64,000 bases of DNA from Pseudomonas oryzihabitans. GTDB taxonomy: Bacteria; Pseudomonadota; Gammaproteobacteria; Pseudomonadales; Pseudomonadaceae. The translations under genes were made by a program, and so were the position numbers. Location of the stretch: the NCBI RefSeq assembly GCF_001518815.1, contig NZ_CP013987.1, forward strand, positions 3,928,501 through 3,992,500, written 5' to 3'. Under the pieces are notes generated by a model. It was given only the letters and a program-made list of their open reading frames with translations. It was not told the DNA's origin and searched no databases. The stretch's first letter is position 1. Each line of letters starts with the position of its first letter. Shown here in pieces: positions 31,085 through 43,700 of the stretch.

Positions 31085-31989
31085 AGCTTGCCCTCCAGTT
31101 CCTTGGCTTGGTTCCTGTTGAACAGCACGATGGGCACGATCAGGATCAACAGCATCACCACGGCCAGCGCCGAGGCCACCGGCCAGTCACGGTTGTTGAA
31201 GAACTCCTGCCAGAGCACGCGGCCGATCATCAGGGTCTCCGGGCCACCCAGCAGCTCGGGAATGACGAATTCTCCCACCGCCGGAATGAACACCAGCATG
31301 CAGCCGGCGATGATGCCATTCTTGGACAGCGGCACGGTGATCTTCCAGAAGCTGGTGAAACGGCTGGCTCCCAGGTCGCCAGCGGCTTCCAGCAGGGTCA
31401 GGTCGTGCTTCACCAGGTTGGCGAACAACGGCAGGATCATGAACGGCAGGTAGGAATAGACGATCCCCAGGTACACCGCGAAGTTGGTGTTGAGCATCTG
31501 CAGCGGACTGCTGATGATCCCCAGATTCATCAGGAAGCTGTTGATCAGGCCGTTGGTGGAGAGCAGGCCCATCCAGGCATAGACGCGGATGAGGATGGCG
31601 GTCCAGGTCGGCATCATGATCAGCAGCAGCAGCACCGTCTGCTTCTCGCGACTGGCGCGGGCGATGGAATAGGCCATGGGATAGCCGATCAGCAGGCAGA
31701 TCAGGGTGCTGATACCGGCCATCTTCAGCGAGCCGAGATAGGCATCCAGATACAGCGGATCGTCGGCGAACATCATGTAGTTGCCGAAGTTGAGCGCGAT
31801 ATCCAGTTGCTGATCGGCGTAGCTGAACAGCTCGGTATAGGGAGGAATGGCCACGTCCGCTACCGAGAAACTGATCTTGAGCACGATCAGGAAGGGCAGC
31901 AGGAAGAACAGGAACAGCCAGACGAAGGGCACGCCAATGGTCAGGCGGCGGCCATCCAGCAGGCGCTTGAGCAAGGGAGGTCTGGTCAT
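31081..31989 (-). CDS. spuG: Polyamine ABC transporter permease SpuG (PotH-like)
   Basis: The 302-residue permease has six membrane helices; the EAA-type loop is LEAAGDLGASRFTSFWKITVPLSKNGIIAG. It begins with a cytoplasmic stretch and then GVPFVWLFLFFLLPFLIVLKISFSVAD, typical of PotB/PotH. It overlaps spuF and spuH at ATGA junctions, which suits equal synthesis of the two permease subunits. Confidence 0.92.
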   Translation of the reverse strand: MTRPPLLKRLLDGRRLTIGVPFVWLFLFFLLPFLIVLKISFSVADVAIPPYTELFSYADQQLDIALNFGNYMMFADDPLYLDAYLGSLKMAGISTLICLLIGYPMAYSIARASREKQTVLLLLIMMPTWTAILIRVYAWMGLLSTNGLINSFLMNLGIISSPLQMLNTNFAVYLGIVYSYLPFMILPLFANLVKHDLTLLEAAGDLGASRFTSFWKITVPLSKNGIIAGCMLVFIPAVGEFVIPELLGGPETLMIGRVLWQEFFNNRDWPVASALAVVMLLILIVPIVLFNRNQAKELEGKL

Positions 31990-33140
31990 GCTTGCAGTAC
32001 CACGCCGCTGTCGTCTTCCCAGTACACCACCACGGCGTCATCCCAGGTGGGTCGCTTGCCGAGCCGCTCGGCGTTGGCGATGAAGCACTGCACGATGGGC
32101 CCGGTCCCCAGCTTGACGTGATACACCGAGTGCCCGCCCAGGTAGGCGATATCGTGCACGGTACCGCTGCACCAGTTGTAGTTGGGATGCTCGTGATCGG
32201 CCGGCAGGCTGGTGCCCATCAGCAGTTTCTCGGGACGCAGGGCGAAGGTGACCTGCTTTTCCTGGGCCCGGGTGCTGATGCCGTGACCGATGTAGATCGG
32301 CCGTTCCAGCTGCGGGCTGTGGATGATGGCGTGGTCGGCGCCATCGTCGGTCAGCTCGCCGTCGAAGATGTTGACGCTACCGATGAACTCGCAGACCAGC
32401 CGGCTCGCCGGGGTCTCGTAGATGTCCATGGGGCTGCCCACCTGGGCGATCCAACCCAGGTGCATGATGGCGATGCGCTCGGCCATGGTCATGGCCTCTT
32501 CCTGGTCGTGGGTCACCATGACGCAGGTCACGCCCACGCGCTCGATGATCTCCACCAGTTCCAGCTGCATCTGCGAACGCAGCTTCTTGTCCAGGGCACC
32601 CATGGGTTCGTCGAGCAGCAAGAGCTTGGGCCGCTTGGCCAGGGAGCGTGCCAGGGCTACCCGCTGGCGTTGGCCACCGGAGAGCTGGTGCGGTTTGCGC
32701 TTGGCGTACTGGGTCATGTGCACCAGCTTGAGCATCTCGGCCACGCGTGCGTCGATCTCGGCCCTGGGCAGCTTGTCCTGCTTGAGACCAAAGGCGATGT
32801 TCTGCTCCACGCTCATGTGCGGAAACAGCGCATAGGACTGGAACATCATGTTGATCGGCCGCTCGTAGGGCGGCATGTCGGTGATGTCCACGCCATCGAG
32901 GAAGATGCGCCCTTCGCTGGGTCGCTCGAAGCCGGCCAGCATGCGCAGCAGGGTCGACTTGCCCGAGCCCGAGCCGCCGAGCAGAGCAAAGATCTCGCCC
33001 TTGTTGATGGTCAGGGAGACGTCGTCGACAGCGACGGTTTCGTCGAACTTCTTGGTGACCCGGTCGATCTTGACCAGGACTTCCTTGGCTTTCTTATCGC
33101 CGGTGGCGGCTTTCTTGAAGGCACTGGTGGCGGTCGCCAT
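31986..33140 (-). CDS. spuF: Polyamine ABC transporter ATP-binding protein SpuF (PotG-like)
   Basis: The 384-residue ATPase has Walker A GGSGSGKST, the ABC signature [27 protein letters not shown] and the H-loop [11 protein letters not shown]-terminal TOBE-type domain follows, as in PotA/PotG. I chose the second ATG (MATATSAFKK) because GGGGAG stands 6 bases before it and directly abuts the first ATG at 33146. It drives polyamine import through SpuG and SpuH. Confidence 0.93.
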   Translation of the reverse strand: MATATSAFKKAATGDKKAKEVLVKIDRVTKKFDETVAVDDVSLTINKGEIFALLGGSGSGKSTLLRMLAGFERPSEGRIFLDGVDITDMPPYERPINMMFQSYALFPHMSVEQNIAFGLKQDKLPRAEIDARVAEMLKLVHMTQYAKRKPHQLSGGQRQRVALARSLAKRPKLLLLDEPMGALDKKLRSQMQLELVEIIERVGVTCVMVTHDQEEAMTMAERIAIMHLGWIAQVGSPMDIYETPASRLVCEFIGSVNIFDGELTDDGADHAIIHSPQLERPIYIGHGISTRAQEKQVTFALRPEKLLMGTSLPADHEHPNYNWCSGTVHDIAYLGGHSVYHVKLGTGPIVQCFIANAERLGKRPTWDDAVVVYWEDDSGVVLQA

Positions 33141-33163
33141 GTACATCTCCCCAGGAAAATCGG

Positions 33164-33182
33164 GGACCGGCCTGGCCGGTCC
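33164..33182. repeat. Perfect hairpin between spuE and spuF
   Basis: GGACCGGCC-T-GGCCGGTCC is a 9-bp stem in the 54-bp gap. No T-run follows on the minus strand. It may protect the spuD-spuE part of the mRNA or reduce read-through into the transporter genes. Confidence 0.6.
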
Positions 33183-33194
33183 GCTTAGCGTTGG

Positions 33195-34295
<1,101 letters not shown>

Positions 34296-34343
34296 TCATG
34301 GTGGGCATCGGGGCGACACCCTTTCAGCGGTCCATACAGACGT

Positions 34344-34374
34344 ACGGCACGCCGGAGCAACCCCGGCGTGCCGT
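34344..34374. repeat. Strong hairpin between spuD and spuE
   Basis: ACGGCACGCCGG and CCGGCGTGCCGT form a 12-bp stem around a 7-base loop. The T-run is on the plus strand only, so on the spu transcript it is more likely an mRNA-stabilising or partial-termination hairpin than a full stop. Confidence 0.65.
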
Positions 34375-34401
34375 CCTTTTATCCGCACATGGCGGCAGAC
34401 A

Positions 34402-35517
<1,116 letters not shown>

Positions 35518-35604
35518 TCATCGTTGGTCTTTTGATTCGGTGCGCGGCCAGCGCCCGCGCGCAGTCTGGCAAGGTCCGCCGCTAGGCTCAAGCCTTGCCG
35601 GCCA

Positions 35605-36963
35605 TTAGCCACGTTGACGCAGCACCGCATGGGTCTGATCGAGACTCAGGCGCGCCAGGGTGACGAGCTCGTCGATGGACTCCGGCGTGATGACCAAGGG
35701 CGGGGCGATGATCATGGTATCGCCCACCGCACGCATGACCAGACCATTGCGGAAGCAATGCTCGCGGCAGAGCATGCCCGCCCCACCCTCGTACCGGGTC
35801 CGCGTCTTCTTGTCGCGCACCAGCTCCAGCGCCGCCACCATCCCGACGCCGCGGGTCTCGGCCACCAGCGGGTGGTCCGCCAGCTCCGCCCAGCGTTTCT
35901 GCAAATAGGGTGCCGTGGCGCTGCGAACCCGGTCGACGATGCCCTCGTCACGCAGGATGCGGATGTTTTCCAGGGCCACGGCAGCCGCCACCGGATGCCC
36001 CGAATAGGTGAAGCCGTGGTAGAACTCGCCGCCCTCGTCCAGCACCTTGACCACTTCGTCGCGCACCACCACGCCACCCATGGGCACGTAGCCAGAGGTG
36101 AGACCCTTGGCGATGGGCATCAGGTCCGGGGCGTTGCCGTAATACTGGCTGCCGAACCATTCGCCGGTACGGCCGAAGCCGCAGATGACCTCGTCGGCGA
36201 TGAAGAGGATGTCGTACTTATCCAGGATCTGGCGCACTCGCGGCCAGTAGCTTTCGGGCGGGACGATCACCCCGCCGGCACCCTGGATGGGCTCGGCGAT
36301 AAAGGCGGCGACACGTTCTTCGCCGACCTCGAGGATCTTCCGCTCCAGCTGATCGGCCGCCCAGACGCCGAATTCCTCCGGACTCATCTCGCCGCCTTCA
36401 CCGAACCAGTAGGGCTGCGGGATATGCACGATGTCGGGCAGCAGACCGCCCTGCTCGTGCATCGCCGCCATGCCGCCCAGGCTGGCGCCGGCCATGGTCG
36501 AGCCGTGGTAGCCATTCCAGCGGCCGATGACCACCCGCTTCTCCGGCTGGCCCTTGGTTGCCCAGTAATGGCGCACCAGACGCAGCACCGTGTCGTTGGC
36601 CTCCGAGCCCGAACCGGTGAAGAACACGTGATTCATGCCTTCCGGTGCCAGCTCGGCGATGGCCTTGGCCAGCTCCAGCGCCGGCGGGTGGGCGGTCTGG
36701 AAGAACAGGTTGTAGTAGGGCAGCTCACGCATCTGGCGACTGGCCGCCTCGACCAGCTCTTCACGCCCGTAGCCGACGTTCACGCACCAGAGCCCGGCCA
36801 TGCCGTCGAGGATGCGCTGACCCTCGCTGTCCCAGAGGTGCACGCCCTCGGCACGGGTAATGATGCGTGCGCCCTTCTCGTTGAGCTGGCGATAATCGGT
36901 GAAGGGCGCCAGCAGGTGCCGGCGACTCAGGTCCTGCCAATGGGCGGTGGTAAAGGTAGTCAC
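35605..36963 (-). CDS. spuC: Putrescine/polyamine:pyruvate aminotransferase SpuC
   Basis: The 452-residue class III PLP aminotransferase has the PLP lysine in [14 protein letters not shown], the [16 protein letters not shown] motif, and [20 protein letters not shown]. The start is GTG at 36963 with AAGGAGAGG upstream. In P. aeruginosa SpuC transaminates putrescine (and spermidine-derived amines) with pyruvate, feeding 4-aminobutyrate formation. It lies between spuB and spuD in one operon. Confidence 0.92.
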   Translation of the reverse strand: MTTFTTAHWQDLSRRHLLAPFTDYRQLNEKGARIITRAEGVHLWDSEGQRILDGMAGLWCVNVGYGREELVEAASRQMRELPYYNLFFQTAHPPALELAKAIAELAPEGMNHVFFTGSGSEANDTVLRLVRHYWATKGQPEKRVVIGRWNGYHGSTMAGASLGGMAAMHEQGGLLPDIVHIPQPYWFGEGGEMSPEEFGVWAADQLERKILEVGEERVAAFIAEPIQGAGGVIVPPESYWPRVRQILDKYDILFIADEVICGFGRTGEWFGSQYYGNAPDLMPIAKGLTSGYVPMGGVVVRDEVVKVLDEGGEFYHGFTYSGHPVAAAVALENIRILRDEGIVDRVRSATAPYLQKRWAELADHPLVAETRGVGMVAALELVRDKKTRTRYEGGAGMLCREHCFRNGLVMRAVGDTMIIAPPLVITPESIDELVTLARLSLDQTHAVLRQRG

Positions 36964-36985
36964 GAAGCCTCTCCTTGAATCGCGG

Positions 36986-38344
36986 TCAAACGCTGAGCAG
37001 CAGGAATTCCCGCTCCCACGAACTGATCACGCGCTTGTAATTCTCATGTTCGGCGCGCTTCACCGCGACGTAGCCACGGGTGAAACGACTTCCCAGATAA
37101 CGCTCCAGGGTGGCCGACTGCTCCATGCGCTCCAGGGCGGCTTCCAGGGTCAGCGGCAGGCGCAGGTTGCGGCGCTCATAGCCGCGGCCTTGTACCGGAG
37201 CACTGGGCGAGACGTTCTCGACCATGCCCAGGTAGCCACACAGCAGGCTGGCCGCCAGGGCCAGATAGGGGTTGGCATCGGCCCCGGCCAGGCGGTTTTC
37301 CACCCGACGATTCTGCGGATCGGAATCCGGTACCCGCAGGCCCACGGTGCGGTTCTCTTCACCCCACTCCACGTTGACCGGCGCCGAGGTATCGGGCAGG
37401 AAGCGGCGGAAGGAGTTCACGTTGGGCGCGAATAGCGGCAGCGCCTCGGGAATGTATTTCTGCAGACCGCCGATGTGGTGCAGGAAGAGCTCGCTCATGC
37501 TGCCATCGGGGTTGGAAAACACCGTCTTGCCGGTCTTGAGATCCACCACGCTCTGGTGCAGGTGCATGGCGCTGCCGGGCTCGCCGGTCATGGGTTTGGC
37601 CATGAAGGTGGCGGTGACGTTGTGCTTGAGCGCGGCCTCGCGCAGGGTGCGCTTGAAGACGAAGATCTGGTCGGCCAGGTGCAGCGGATCACCGTGACGG
37701 AAGTTGATTTCCATCTGGGCGGTGCCTTCTTCGTGAATCAGGGTATCCAGATCCAGCTCCTGGGCCTCGCACCAGTCGTACATGTCTTCGAACAACGGAT
37801 CGAATTCGTTGGCCGCATCGATGGAGAAGGATTGGCGCCCCGTTTCCTGGCGGCCTGAGCGGCCCACCGGAGGCTGCAGCGGATAATCGGGGTCGTCGCT
37901 GCGCTTGGTCAGGTAGAACTCCATTTCCGGCGCGACGATGGGCTGCCAGCCGTGCTCGGCATAGAGCTTGAGCACCTTTTTCAGCAGATTGCGCGGCGAC
38001 AGCTCGATGGGGATGCCGCGCTTGTCGTAGGTATCGTGAATCACCAGGGCCGTGGGCTCCAGCGCCCAGGGCACCAGGAACACCGCACGATCGTCCGGGC
38101 GACAGTGCATGTCGATGTCGGCCGGGTCGAGCAATTCGTAGTAGATGTCGTCGTCGACATAGTCCCCGGTCACGCTCTGCAGGAGCACACTCTCCGGCAG
38201 GCGCATGCCCTTTTCATTGAGGAACTTGGCGGTGGGGGAAATCTTGCCGCGGGCAATGCCGGTCAGGTCGGCTACCAGGCATTCCACTTCAGTGATCTTG
38301 CGTTCTTTCAACCAGGCGGTCAGCCGGTCAAGCGGGGTGCTCAT
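36986..38344 (-). CDS. spuB: Gamma-glutamylpolyamine synthetase SpuB (glutamine synthetase family)
   Basis: The 452-residue protein has the glutamine synthetase catalytic fold: [60 protein letters not shown] and [18 protein letters not shown], then [19 protein letters not shown]. It lacks the Tyr adenylylation region of GlnA. The family condenses glutamate with putrescine or related amines. It follows spuA by 36 bp. Confidence 0.92.
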   Translation of the reverse strand: MSTPLDRLTAWLKERKITEVECLVADLTGIARGKISPTAKFLNEKGMRLPESVLLQSVTGDYVDDDIYYELLDPADIDMHCRPDDRAVFLVPWALEPTALVIHDTYDKRGIPIELSPRNLLKKVLKLYAEHGWQPIVAPEMEFYLTKRSDDPDYPLQPPVGRSGRQETGRQSFSIDAANEFDPLFEDMYDWCEAQELDLDTLIHEEGTAQMEINFRHGDPLHLADQIFVFKRTLREAALKHNVTATFMAKPMTGEPGSAMHLHQSVVDLKTGKTVFSNPDGSMSELFLHHIGGLQKYIPEALPLFAPNVNSFRRFLPDTSAPVNVEWGEENRTVGLRVPDSDPQNRRVENRLAGADANPYLALAASLLCGYLGMVENVSPSAPVQGRGYERRNLRLPLTLEAALERMEQSATLERYLGSRFTRGYVAVKRAEHENYKRVISSWEREFLLLSV

Positions 38345-38380
38345 AAAGACCTCGAAGGTTCGAGCGGGGGATAGAGAACA

Positions 38381-39130
38381 TCAGCGATGGGCAGCGCGCT
38401 CCTTGCAGGCACTCCCAAACGCCTGGAACAGGGCAAGGTACACGGGATGACTGCGCACCTGCCATTCCGGGTGCCACTGCACGCCACAGGCGAAGGCCTG
38501 AGCCTCACGGACCGAGACGGCCTCGATGAGGCCATCAGGAGCCAGCGCCTCGGCGCGCAACCCCGGTGCCAGGCGCTCGATGCCCTGGCCATGAATGGAA
38601 TTCACTTCGAAGCGCGCCGGCAGGTCCAGGGCCTCGAACAGGCCACCCGGCTGAACCTCGACCGGGTGGTGCAGGCCATAGTGCTCCTCCAGGGTTTCGC
38701 CGCGCTCGCGGTGATCCATGAAGGGCCCTGCCTCGTGCACCTTCTGGTGCAGGCTGCCGCCAAAGGCCACGTTCATTTCTTGGAAGCCCCGGCAGATGCC
38801 CAACACCGGCACACCGGCCGCCACGGCCGCACGCAGCAGTGGCAGGGTCACGGCATCACGAGCCGCGTCGTGCAGGGTACCGGGCTCGCTGGGTGCGCCC
38901 TGGTAGTGTTGCGGCTCCACGTTGGACGGCGAACCGGTGAACAGCAGACCGTCCAGGCGCTGGACCAACGCCTCGGTTGCGATCAGATCGGCTAGCGCGG
39001 GAATCACCAGCGGCATGCCTTCGGCCCCCTCCACCACCGCGCGCAGATACTTGTCGCCCGCGATATGGAAAGGATGCAGACCTAGTTGTCGGGTACAGGC
39101 TGTGACACCAATGAGCGGCAGCGCAGACAT
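38381..39130 (-). CDS. spuA: Gamma-glutamyl-gamma-aminobutyrate hydrolase SpuA (PuuD-like)
   Basis: The 249-residue class I glutamine-amidotransferase-like hydrolase has the nucleophile cysteine in GVPVLGICRGFQEMNVAFGGSLHQ and the His/Glu pair in CGVQWHPEWQV. It releases GABA from gamma-glutamyl-GABA. It is the first gene of the spu operon. No strong ribosome site precedes the ATG; instead a perfect palindrome (39140-39157) sits 9 bases upstream, hinting at control at that point. Confidence 0.92.
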   Translation of the reverse strand: MSALPLIGVTACTRQLGLHPFHIAGDKYLRAVVEGAEGMPLVIPALADLIATEALVQRLDGLLFTGSPSNVEPQHYQGAPSEPGTLHDAARDAVTLPLLRAAVAAGVPVLGICRGFQEMNVAFGGSLHQKVHEAGPFMDHRERGETLEEHYGLHHPVEVQPGGLFEALDLPARFEVNSIHGQGIERLAPGLRAEALAPDGLIEAVSVREAQAFACGVQWHPEWQVRSHPVYLALFQAFGSACKERAAHR

Positions 39131-39139
39131 GGGACACCG

Positions 39140-39157
39140 GGGTGATCAGGATCACCC
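39140..39157. promoter_or_regulatory. Palindrome before spuA: possible operator or leader hairpin
   Basis: GGGTGATC-AG-GATCACCC is a perfect 8-bp inverted repeat, 9 bases upstream of the spuA start, where a ribosome site would be expected. It could be a repressor site or a translation-blocking hairpin. The regulator is not known from this window. Confidence 0.5.
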
Positions 39158-39535
39158 GAGCCTAGTCTTGTTCGTTATTTTTCACAACCACCGCCAAAAA
39201 GTTTCGAGATTCTGCACAGAAGCAGCGAAACAGAGGTCCTCGACCGCCCATGAGTGCGCCAAAAACAGGCACCTCCGCACCACCCTTGAGCGCCGCTGCC
39301 GCCAGTTGACTTTGGTCCGCCTTTCGGATTGACTCCAGGGTGGTAACTCCGCTGATTGATATTTTTAACAGGGGCGCTGGCAAAGCGTCGGAGCGCAGGC
39401 GAGACCGTACTCTCAGGTCGCTGTCGGATCGACAGCGGGCACTCGTGCCCTCACTGCGGTTGGCCCACTGGGCAAACAGGCGCGTCAGGCGCTAACCGTT
39501 TTGTCGAGCGCAGCCAAAAGCAAAGGTGTTTCATC
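39158..39535. other. Divergent spuA-spuI control region
   Basis: The 378-bp stretch between the spuA palindrome and spuI has no convincing gene. AT-rich blocks (GTTATTTTTCACAACC near 39174 and GATTGATATTTTTAAC near 39354) are likely promoter or regulator sites on the two sides. Polyamine regulators such as PauR act on these genes in P. aeruginosa; I could not match a known site. Confidence 0.45.
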
Positions 39536-40912
39536 ATGTCGGTACCCCCGCGTGCCGTTCGTTTGGATGAAGCGACCGACTTCCTCAGGGAACATCCTGA
39601 GGTTCAGTTCGTCGATCTTCTGATTGCAGATATGAATGGCGTGGTGCGTGGCAAACGCATCGAGCGCAACAATCTGCCCAAAGTCTTCGAGAAAGGAATC
39701 AACCTCCCCGCTTCGCTGTTTGCCCTCGACATCACCGGCTCCACCGTCGAAAGCACCGGTCTCGGTCTCGACATCGGCGATGCCGACCGCGTCTGTTTCC
39801 CCATCACCGACACCCTCTCCATGGAGCCCTGGCAGAAGCGCCCCACCGCGCAATTGCTGATGACCATGCACGAGATGGAAGGCGAGCCCTTTTTCGCCGA
39901 TCCCCGCGAGGTCCTGCGCCAGGTCGTGCAGCGCTTCGACGAACTCGGACTCACCGTCTGCGCCGCCTTCGAGCTGGAGTTCTATCTGATCGATCAGGAG
40001 AACATCAACGGCCGTCCGCAGCCACCGCGCTCACCCATCTCCGGCAAGCGTCCCCAGTCGGTCCAGGTCTACTCCATGGACGATCTGGACGAATACGCCG
40101 ACTGCCTGCAGGACATCATCGACGGCGCCCGCGCCCAGGGCATTCCGGCCGACGCCATCGTCGCCGAATCGGCGCCAGCGCAATTCGAGGTCAACCTCAA
40201 TCACGTCGCCGATCCGATCAAGGCCTGCGACTACGCCGTGCTGCTCAAGCGTCTGATCAAGAACGTCGCCTACGACCATGAAATGGATACCACCTTCATG
40301 GCCAAGCCCTACCCTGGCCAGGCGGGCAACGGCTTGCACGTGCATATTTCCCTGCTGGACAAGGAAGGCCGCAACATCTTTGCCGGCGAGGATCCCGAGC
40401 AGAACGCCGCATTGCGTCACGCCATCGGCGGTGTGCTCGAGACCCTGCCCGCCTGCATGGCCTTCCTCTGCCCCAACGTGAACAGCTATCGCCGCTTCGG
40501 CTCGCAGTTCTTCGTGCCCAATGCACCGAGCTGGGGCCTGGACAACCGCACCACCGCCCTGCGCGTGCCTACCGGCACACCGGAAGCGCACCGCATCGAG
40601 CATCGGGTAGCCGGCGCCGACGCCAACCCCTACCTGCTGCTGGCGGGTGTCCTGGCTGGCGTGCACCACGGTTTGACACGGCAGATCGAGCCCGGTCCGG
40701 TGACCGAGGGCAACTCCTACGAGCAGCACGAGCAGAGTCTGCCGAACAACCTGCGCGATGCCTTGCGCTACCTGGACGACAGCTCGGTGATGGCAGAGTA
40801 CATCGATCCGAAGTACATCGACATCTTCGTCGCCTGCAAGGAGCACGAGCTGGAGGAGTTCGAACACTCCATCTCCGACCTCGAGTACAACTGGTACCTG
40901 CACACCGTGTAG
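39536..40912 (+). CDS. spuI: Gamma-glutamylpolyamine synthetase SpuI (glutamine synthetase family)
   Basis: The 458-residue protein is a second GS-family gamma-glutamylation enzyme: [74 protein letters not shown] and [41 protein letters not shown] at 39536 gives the family length; AAAGGTG stands upstream. It is divergent from spuA and probably works with SpuB on different polyamines. A 13-bp hairpin follows its stop. Confidence 0.9.
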   Translation: MSVPPRAVRLDEATDFLREHPEVQFVDLLIADMNGVVRGKRIERNNLPKVFEKGINLPASLFALDITGSTVESTGLGLDIGDADRVCFPITDTLSMEPWQKRPTAQLLMTMHEMEGEPFFADPREVLRQVVQRFDELGLTVCAAFELEFYLIDQENINGRPQPPRSPISGKRPQSVQVYSMDDLDEYADCLQDIIDGARAQGIPADAIVAESAPAQFEVNLNHVADPIKACDYAVLLKRLIKNVAYDHEMDTTFMAKPYPGQAGNGLHVHISLLDKEGRNIFAGEDPEQNAALRHAIGGVLETLPACMAFLCPNVNSYRRFGSQFFVPNAPSWGLDNRTTALRVPTGTPEAHRIEHRVAGADANPYLLLAGVLAGVHHGLTRQIEPGPVTEGNSYEQHEQSLPNNLRDALRYLDDSSVMAEYIDPKYIDIFVACKEHELEEFEHSISDLEYNWYLHTV

Positions 40913-40918
40913 GCGTAT

Positions 40919-40951
40919 GCCTGCCGACCGGCCCCGCGCCGGTCGGCAGGC
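40919..40951. terminator. Strong hairpin after spuI
   Basis: GCCTGCCGACCGG and CCGGTCGGCAGGC make a perfect 13-bp stem with a 7-base loop just after the spuI stop. There is no T-run, so termination would be weak or Rho-assisted. Confidence 0.55.
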
Positions 40952-41171
40952 AGGCACCTGCGCTGCGTACCGCCCGCCCCGAGCCTGGTCGATCGTCCCA
41001 TCGCTCGCCGCAACACCCTCGCCGACGCTCCTACCGTTACAGGAGATAAACTGCGGACCTCGAACGTTTCCCGCCGTACTGCGCCAGCCCGCCCGCGCCT
41101 TTGCGCCTGAGGCGATCTGCCGGCCCTTTTCCCTTTCAGCCCCCCGAAGACTCTTGATGGAGAGCCTCGCC

Positions 41172-42269
41172 ATGACCACCCTCACCACGCCGCGTGCCGA
41201 CGGCTTCCACATGCCGGCCGAATGGGCCGACCAGCGCCAGATCTGGATGGTCTGGCCCGAGCGCCCCGACAACTGGCGCCTCGGCGGCAAGCCCGCCCAG
41301 GCGGCCTTCACCGCGGTCGCCCAGGCCATCGCCCGCTTCGAGCCGGTCACCATCGGTGCCTCGGCGCAGCAGTACGAAAACGCCCGCGCCCGCCTGCAGC
41401 ATCCCAATATCCGGGTGGTGGAAATCAGCAATGACGACGCCTGGTGCCGCGATACCGGTCCGACCTTCGTCAGCGATGGCCAGGGTGGTGTGCGCGGAGT
41501 GGACTGGAGTTTCAATGCCTGGGGCGGCCTGGACGGTGGCCTCTACTTCCCCTGGCAGCGCGACGACCAGGTAGCGGGCAAGATCCTGGCAATCGAGAAT
41601 CTTCCGGGCTACCGCACCCCGGATTTCGTTCTCGAAGGCGGCTCCATCCATGTCGACGGCGAAGGCACCCTGATCACCACCGAGGAATGCCTGCTCAACG
41701 CCAACCGTAATCCACACCTGGATCGCGCGCAGATCGAGCGTTATCTGAGCGACTACCTGGCGGTGGACAAGGTCATCTGGCTACCCCACGGTCTCTACAA
41801 CGATGAAACCAACGGCCACGTGGACAACTTCTGCTGCTACGTGCGCCCGGGCGAGGTGCTGCTGAGCTGGTGCGACGACCAGACAGACCCCAACTACAGC
41901 CGCTGCCGCGAGGCGCTGGCCGTACTGGAGCGCGAGACCGATGCCCGTGGCCGCACTTTCAAGGTGCACCGCATCGTCACCCCGGGTCCGCTGTTCGCCA
42001 GCGAGGACGAATGCCGCGACGTGGACGCCTGCCTCGGCACCCAGCCACGTCGTGCCGGCGAGCGCCTGGCGGCCTCCTACGTCAACTTCCTGATCGTCAA
42101 CGGCGGCATTATCGCACCGACCTTTGGCGTCCCCGAGGATGCGGAGGCTTTGAGCACCCTGCAGGCCTGCTTCCCGGAGCACGAGGTGGTGCAGGTGCCT
42201 GGCCGCGAGATCCTGCTGGGCGGCGGCAACATCCATTGCATCACCCAGCAGCAGCCAACCGGACGCTGA
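41172..42269 (+). CDS. aguA: Agmatine deiminase AguA
   Basis: The 365-residue enzyme converts agmatine to N-carbamoylputrescine. It begins [36 protein letters not shown] and ends with [17 protein letters not shown], which carries the catalytic cysteine. ARDTGPT-like [15 protein letters not shown] and GFNAWGG-like [15 protein letters not shown] are conserved. GGAGAG lies upstream of ATG 41172. In P. aeruginosa aguA is paired with aguB and regulator aguR; neither is here, so carbamoylputrescine hydrolysis must be encoded elsewhere. Confidence 0.95.
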   Translation: MTTLTTPRADGFHMPAEWADQRQIWMVWPERPDNWRLGGKPAQAAFTAVAQAIARFEPVTIGASAQQYENARARLQHPNIRVVEISNDDAWCRDTGPTFVSDGQGGVRGVDWSFNAWGGLDGGLYFPWQRDDQVAGKILAIENLPGYRTPDFVLEGGSIHVDGEGTLITTEECLLNANRNPHLDRAQIERYLSDYLAVDKVIWLPHGLYNDETNGHVDNFCCYVRPGEVLLSWCDDQTDPNYSRCREALAVLERETDARGRTFKVHRIVTPGPLFASEDECRDVDACLGTQPRRAGERLAASYVNFLIVNGGIIAPTFGVPEDAEALSTLQACFPEHEVVQVPGREILLGGGNIHCITQQQPTGR

Positions 42270-42284
42270 CTTCCGGTAGAAACG

Positions 42285-42313
42285 AAAAAGCCCGTCTTTC
42301 GACGGGCTTTTTT
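42285..42313. terminator. Bidirectional terminator between aguA and the porin gene
   Basis: AAAAAGCCCGTC-TTTC-GACGGGCTTTTTT is a 12-bp stem with A-run and T-run flanks, placed between two convergent genes. Confidence 0.92.
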
Positions 42314-42329
42314 CTGACCTGAGCGCGGC

Positions 42330-43700
42330 TTAGAGCAGCGGCAGGGTGTAGCTGACGATCAGACGGTTTTCGTCGACGTCGCGCTGGCCCGGCACACCGG
42401 CTTGGGAAACGGCCGGCAGGTCGGAACGCAGCATGGCGTTACGCCAGGTGAAGCCCAGACCTTTCAGCTGGCCTTCCGGGATCACGTAGCTGACGGTCAG
42501 GTCGCGTTCCCATTCCATGGCGTCGCCAGTACGGGTACGGATGTTGTCACCGCGCTGATAGATGACGCCAGCGGTCAGACCCTTGACGCCCAGCTGAGCG
42601 AAGTCATAGGAGTAGCGAGCCTGCCAGGTGTCTTCGCCGGAACGGGTGAAGTTGTTGATCTGAATATCGGTGATGGCATAGGTCGAAGCGCCACCGTTCT
42701 CGTTCAGGTAGGGGAAGGCGCTGTTGCCGTTGCTGCCCTGATAGCCCAGACCAAAGGTGTGGCCGTAGATCGAGTAGGTGAACAGGCCGCTGTAGAGGCG
42801 GTTGTCGATCTCGCCAGTGGTACGGGTACCACCGTAGTAGCCGCTGGACACGTAGAGACCGGTGCTGTCGGCCTTGCGGTTCTCGCCCTGGCTGTTGCTA
42901 TCGAAATAGCGAAGGTCGGTCTTGAAGGTACCGTCGCCCAGCTTGACGTTGTGAACCAGGCCCAGGAAGTGCTGGTTGTAGAAGTCTTCCAGCTGACCGA
43001 AGTAGTACTGCAGGGTCAGGTCTTTGGTGACCTTGTAATCGCCGCCGACAAAGCGGAAATGGTCGCTGTTGCGACGCAGAGCGGCATTCGCCGCACCGTT
43101 GGAGCCAGCGATGGACAGATCGTCTTCGTCGGTGGAGTTACGGTTCTTGGCACGCTCAAGCTGGCCGGCGGTCAGAGTCAGGTTCTTGATGTCCTTGGAC
43201 GTGACCTGAGCACCCTGATAGGTCTGTGGCAGCAGACGACCGTCGTTGGATACCACCACCGGCAACTTCGGCATCAGGGTGCCGTAGCGGAACTCGGTTT
43301 CGGAGATCTTCATCTTGGCAGTAGCGCCCAGGCTGCTGAACTCGTCGACGGCACTGTTATCGGTATCGCGCGGGAACATGCCCCCGTTCTGCACACTACT
43401 GGCATTGGTAGCCTTGCCACCGCTGTCCAGACGCAGACCCAGCATGCCGACCGCATCGACGCCGAAGCCGACGGTGCCTTGGGTGAAACCCGACTGGTAG
43501 TTCAGCATGAAGCCCTGACCCCAATCCATCACGCGAGAAGGATTGGCGGTACCGTTACGGTTGTCTGTGTTGATGTAGAAGTTACGCAGACTGAGGGTTG
43601 CTTTGCTGTCCTCGACGAAGCCGGCAGCTTGGGAGGCGGCGATAAGGGACAGGTTCAGACAGGCCGCGGAGACCGCGACCACCAGTGGCTTCTTGACCAT
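42330..43700 (-). CDS. OprD-family outer-membrane porin (OprE/OccK8-like by position)
   Basis: The 456-residue protein has a signal peptide cleaved after ASQA and then AGFVEDSKATLSLRNFYINTDNR, the OprD-family start, with alternating beta strands to a final VSYTLPLL. The terminal Leu replaces the more usual Phe. Family members take up amino acids, peptides or aromatic acids; the aguA neighbour suggests a link to amine or arginine-derived substrates, but this is only context. A long 840-bp non-coding region lies upstream. Confidence 0.88.
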   Translation of the reverse strand: MVKKPLVVAVSAACLNLSLIAASQAAGFVEDSKATLSLRNFYINTDNRNGTANPSRVMDWGQGFMLNYQSGFTQGTVGFGVDAVGMLGLRLDSGGKATNASSVQNGGMFPRDTDNSAVDEFSSLGATAKMKISETEFRYGTLMPKLPVVVSNDGRLLPQTYQGAQVTSKDIKNLTLTAGQLERAKNRNSTDEDDLSIAGSNGAANAALRRNSDHFRFVGGDYKVTKDLTLQYYFGQLEDFYNQHFLGLVHNVKLGDGTFKTDLRYFDSNSQGENRKADSTGLYVSSGYYGGTRTTGEIDNRLYSGLFTYSIYGHTFGLGYQGSNGNSAFPYLNENGGASTYAITDIQINNFTRSGEDTWQARYSYDFAQLGVKGLTAGVIYQRGDNIRTRTGDAMEWERDLTVSYVIPEGQLKGLGFTWRNAMLRSDLPAVSQAGVPGQRDVDENRLIVSYTLPLL

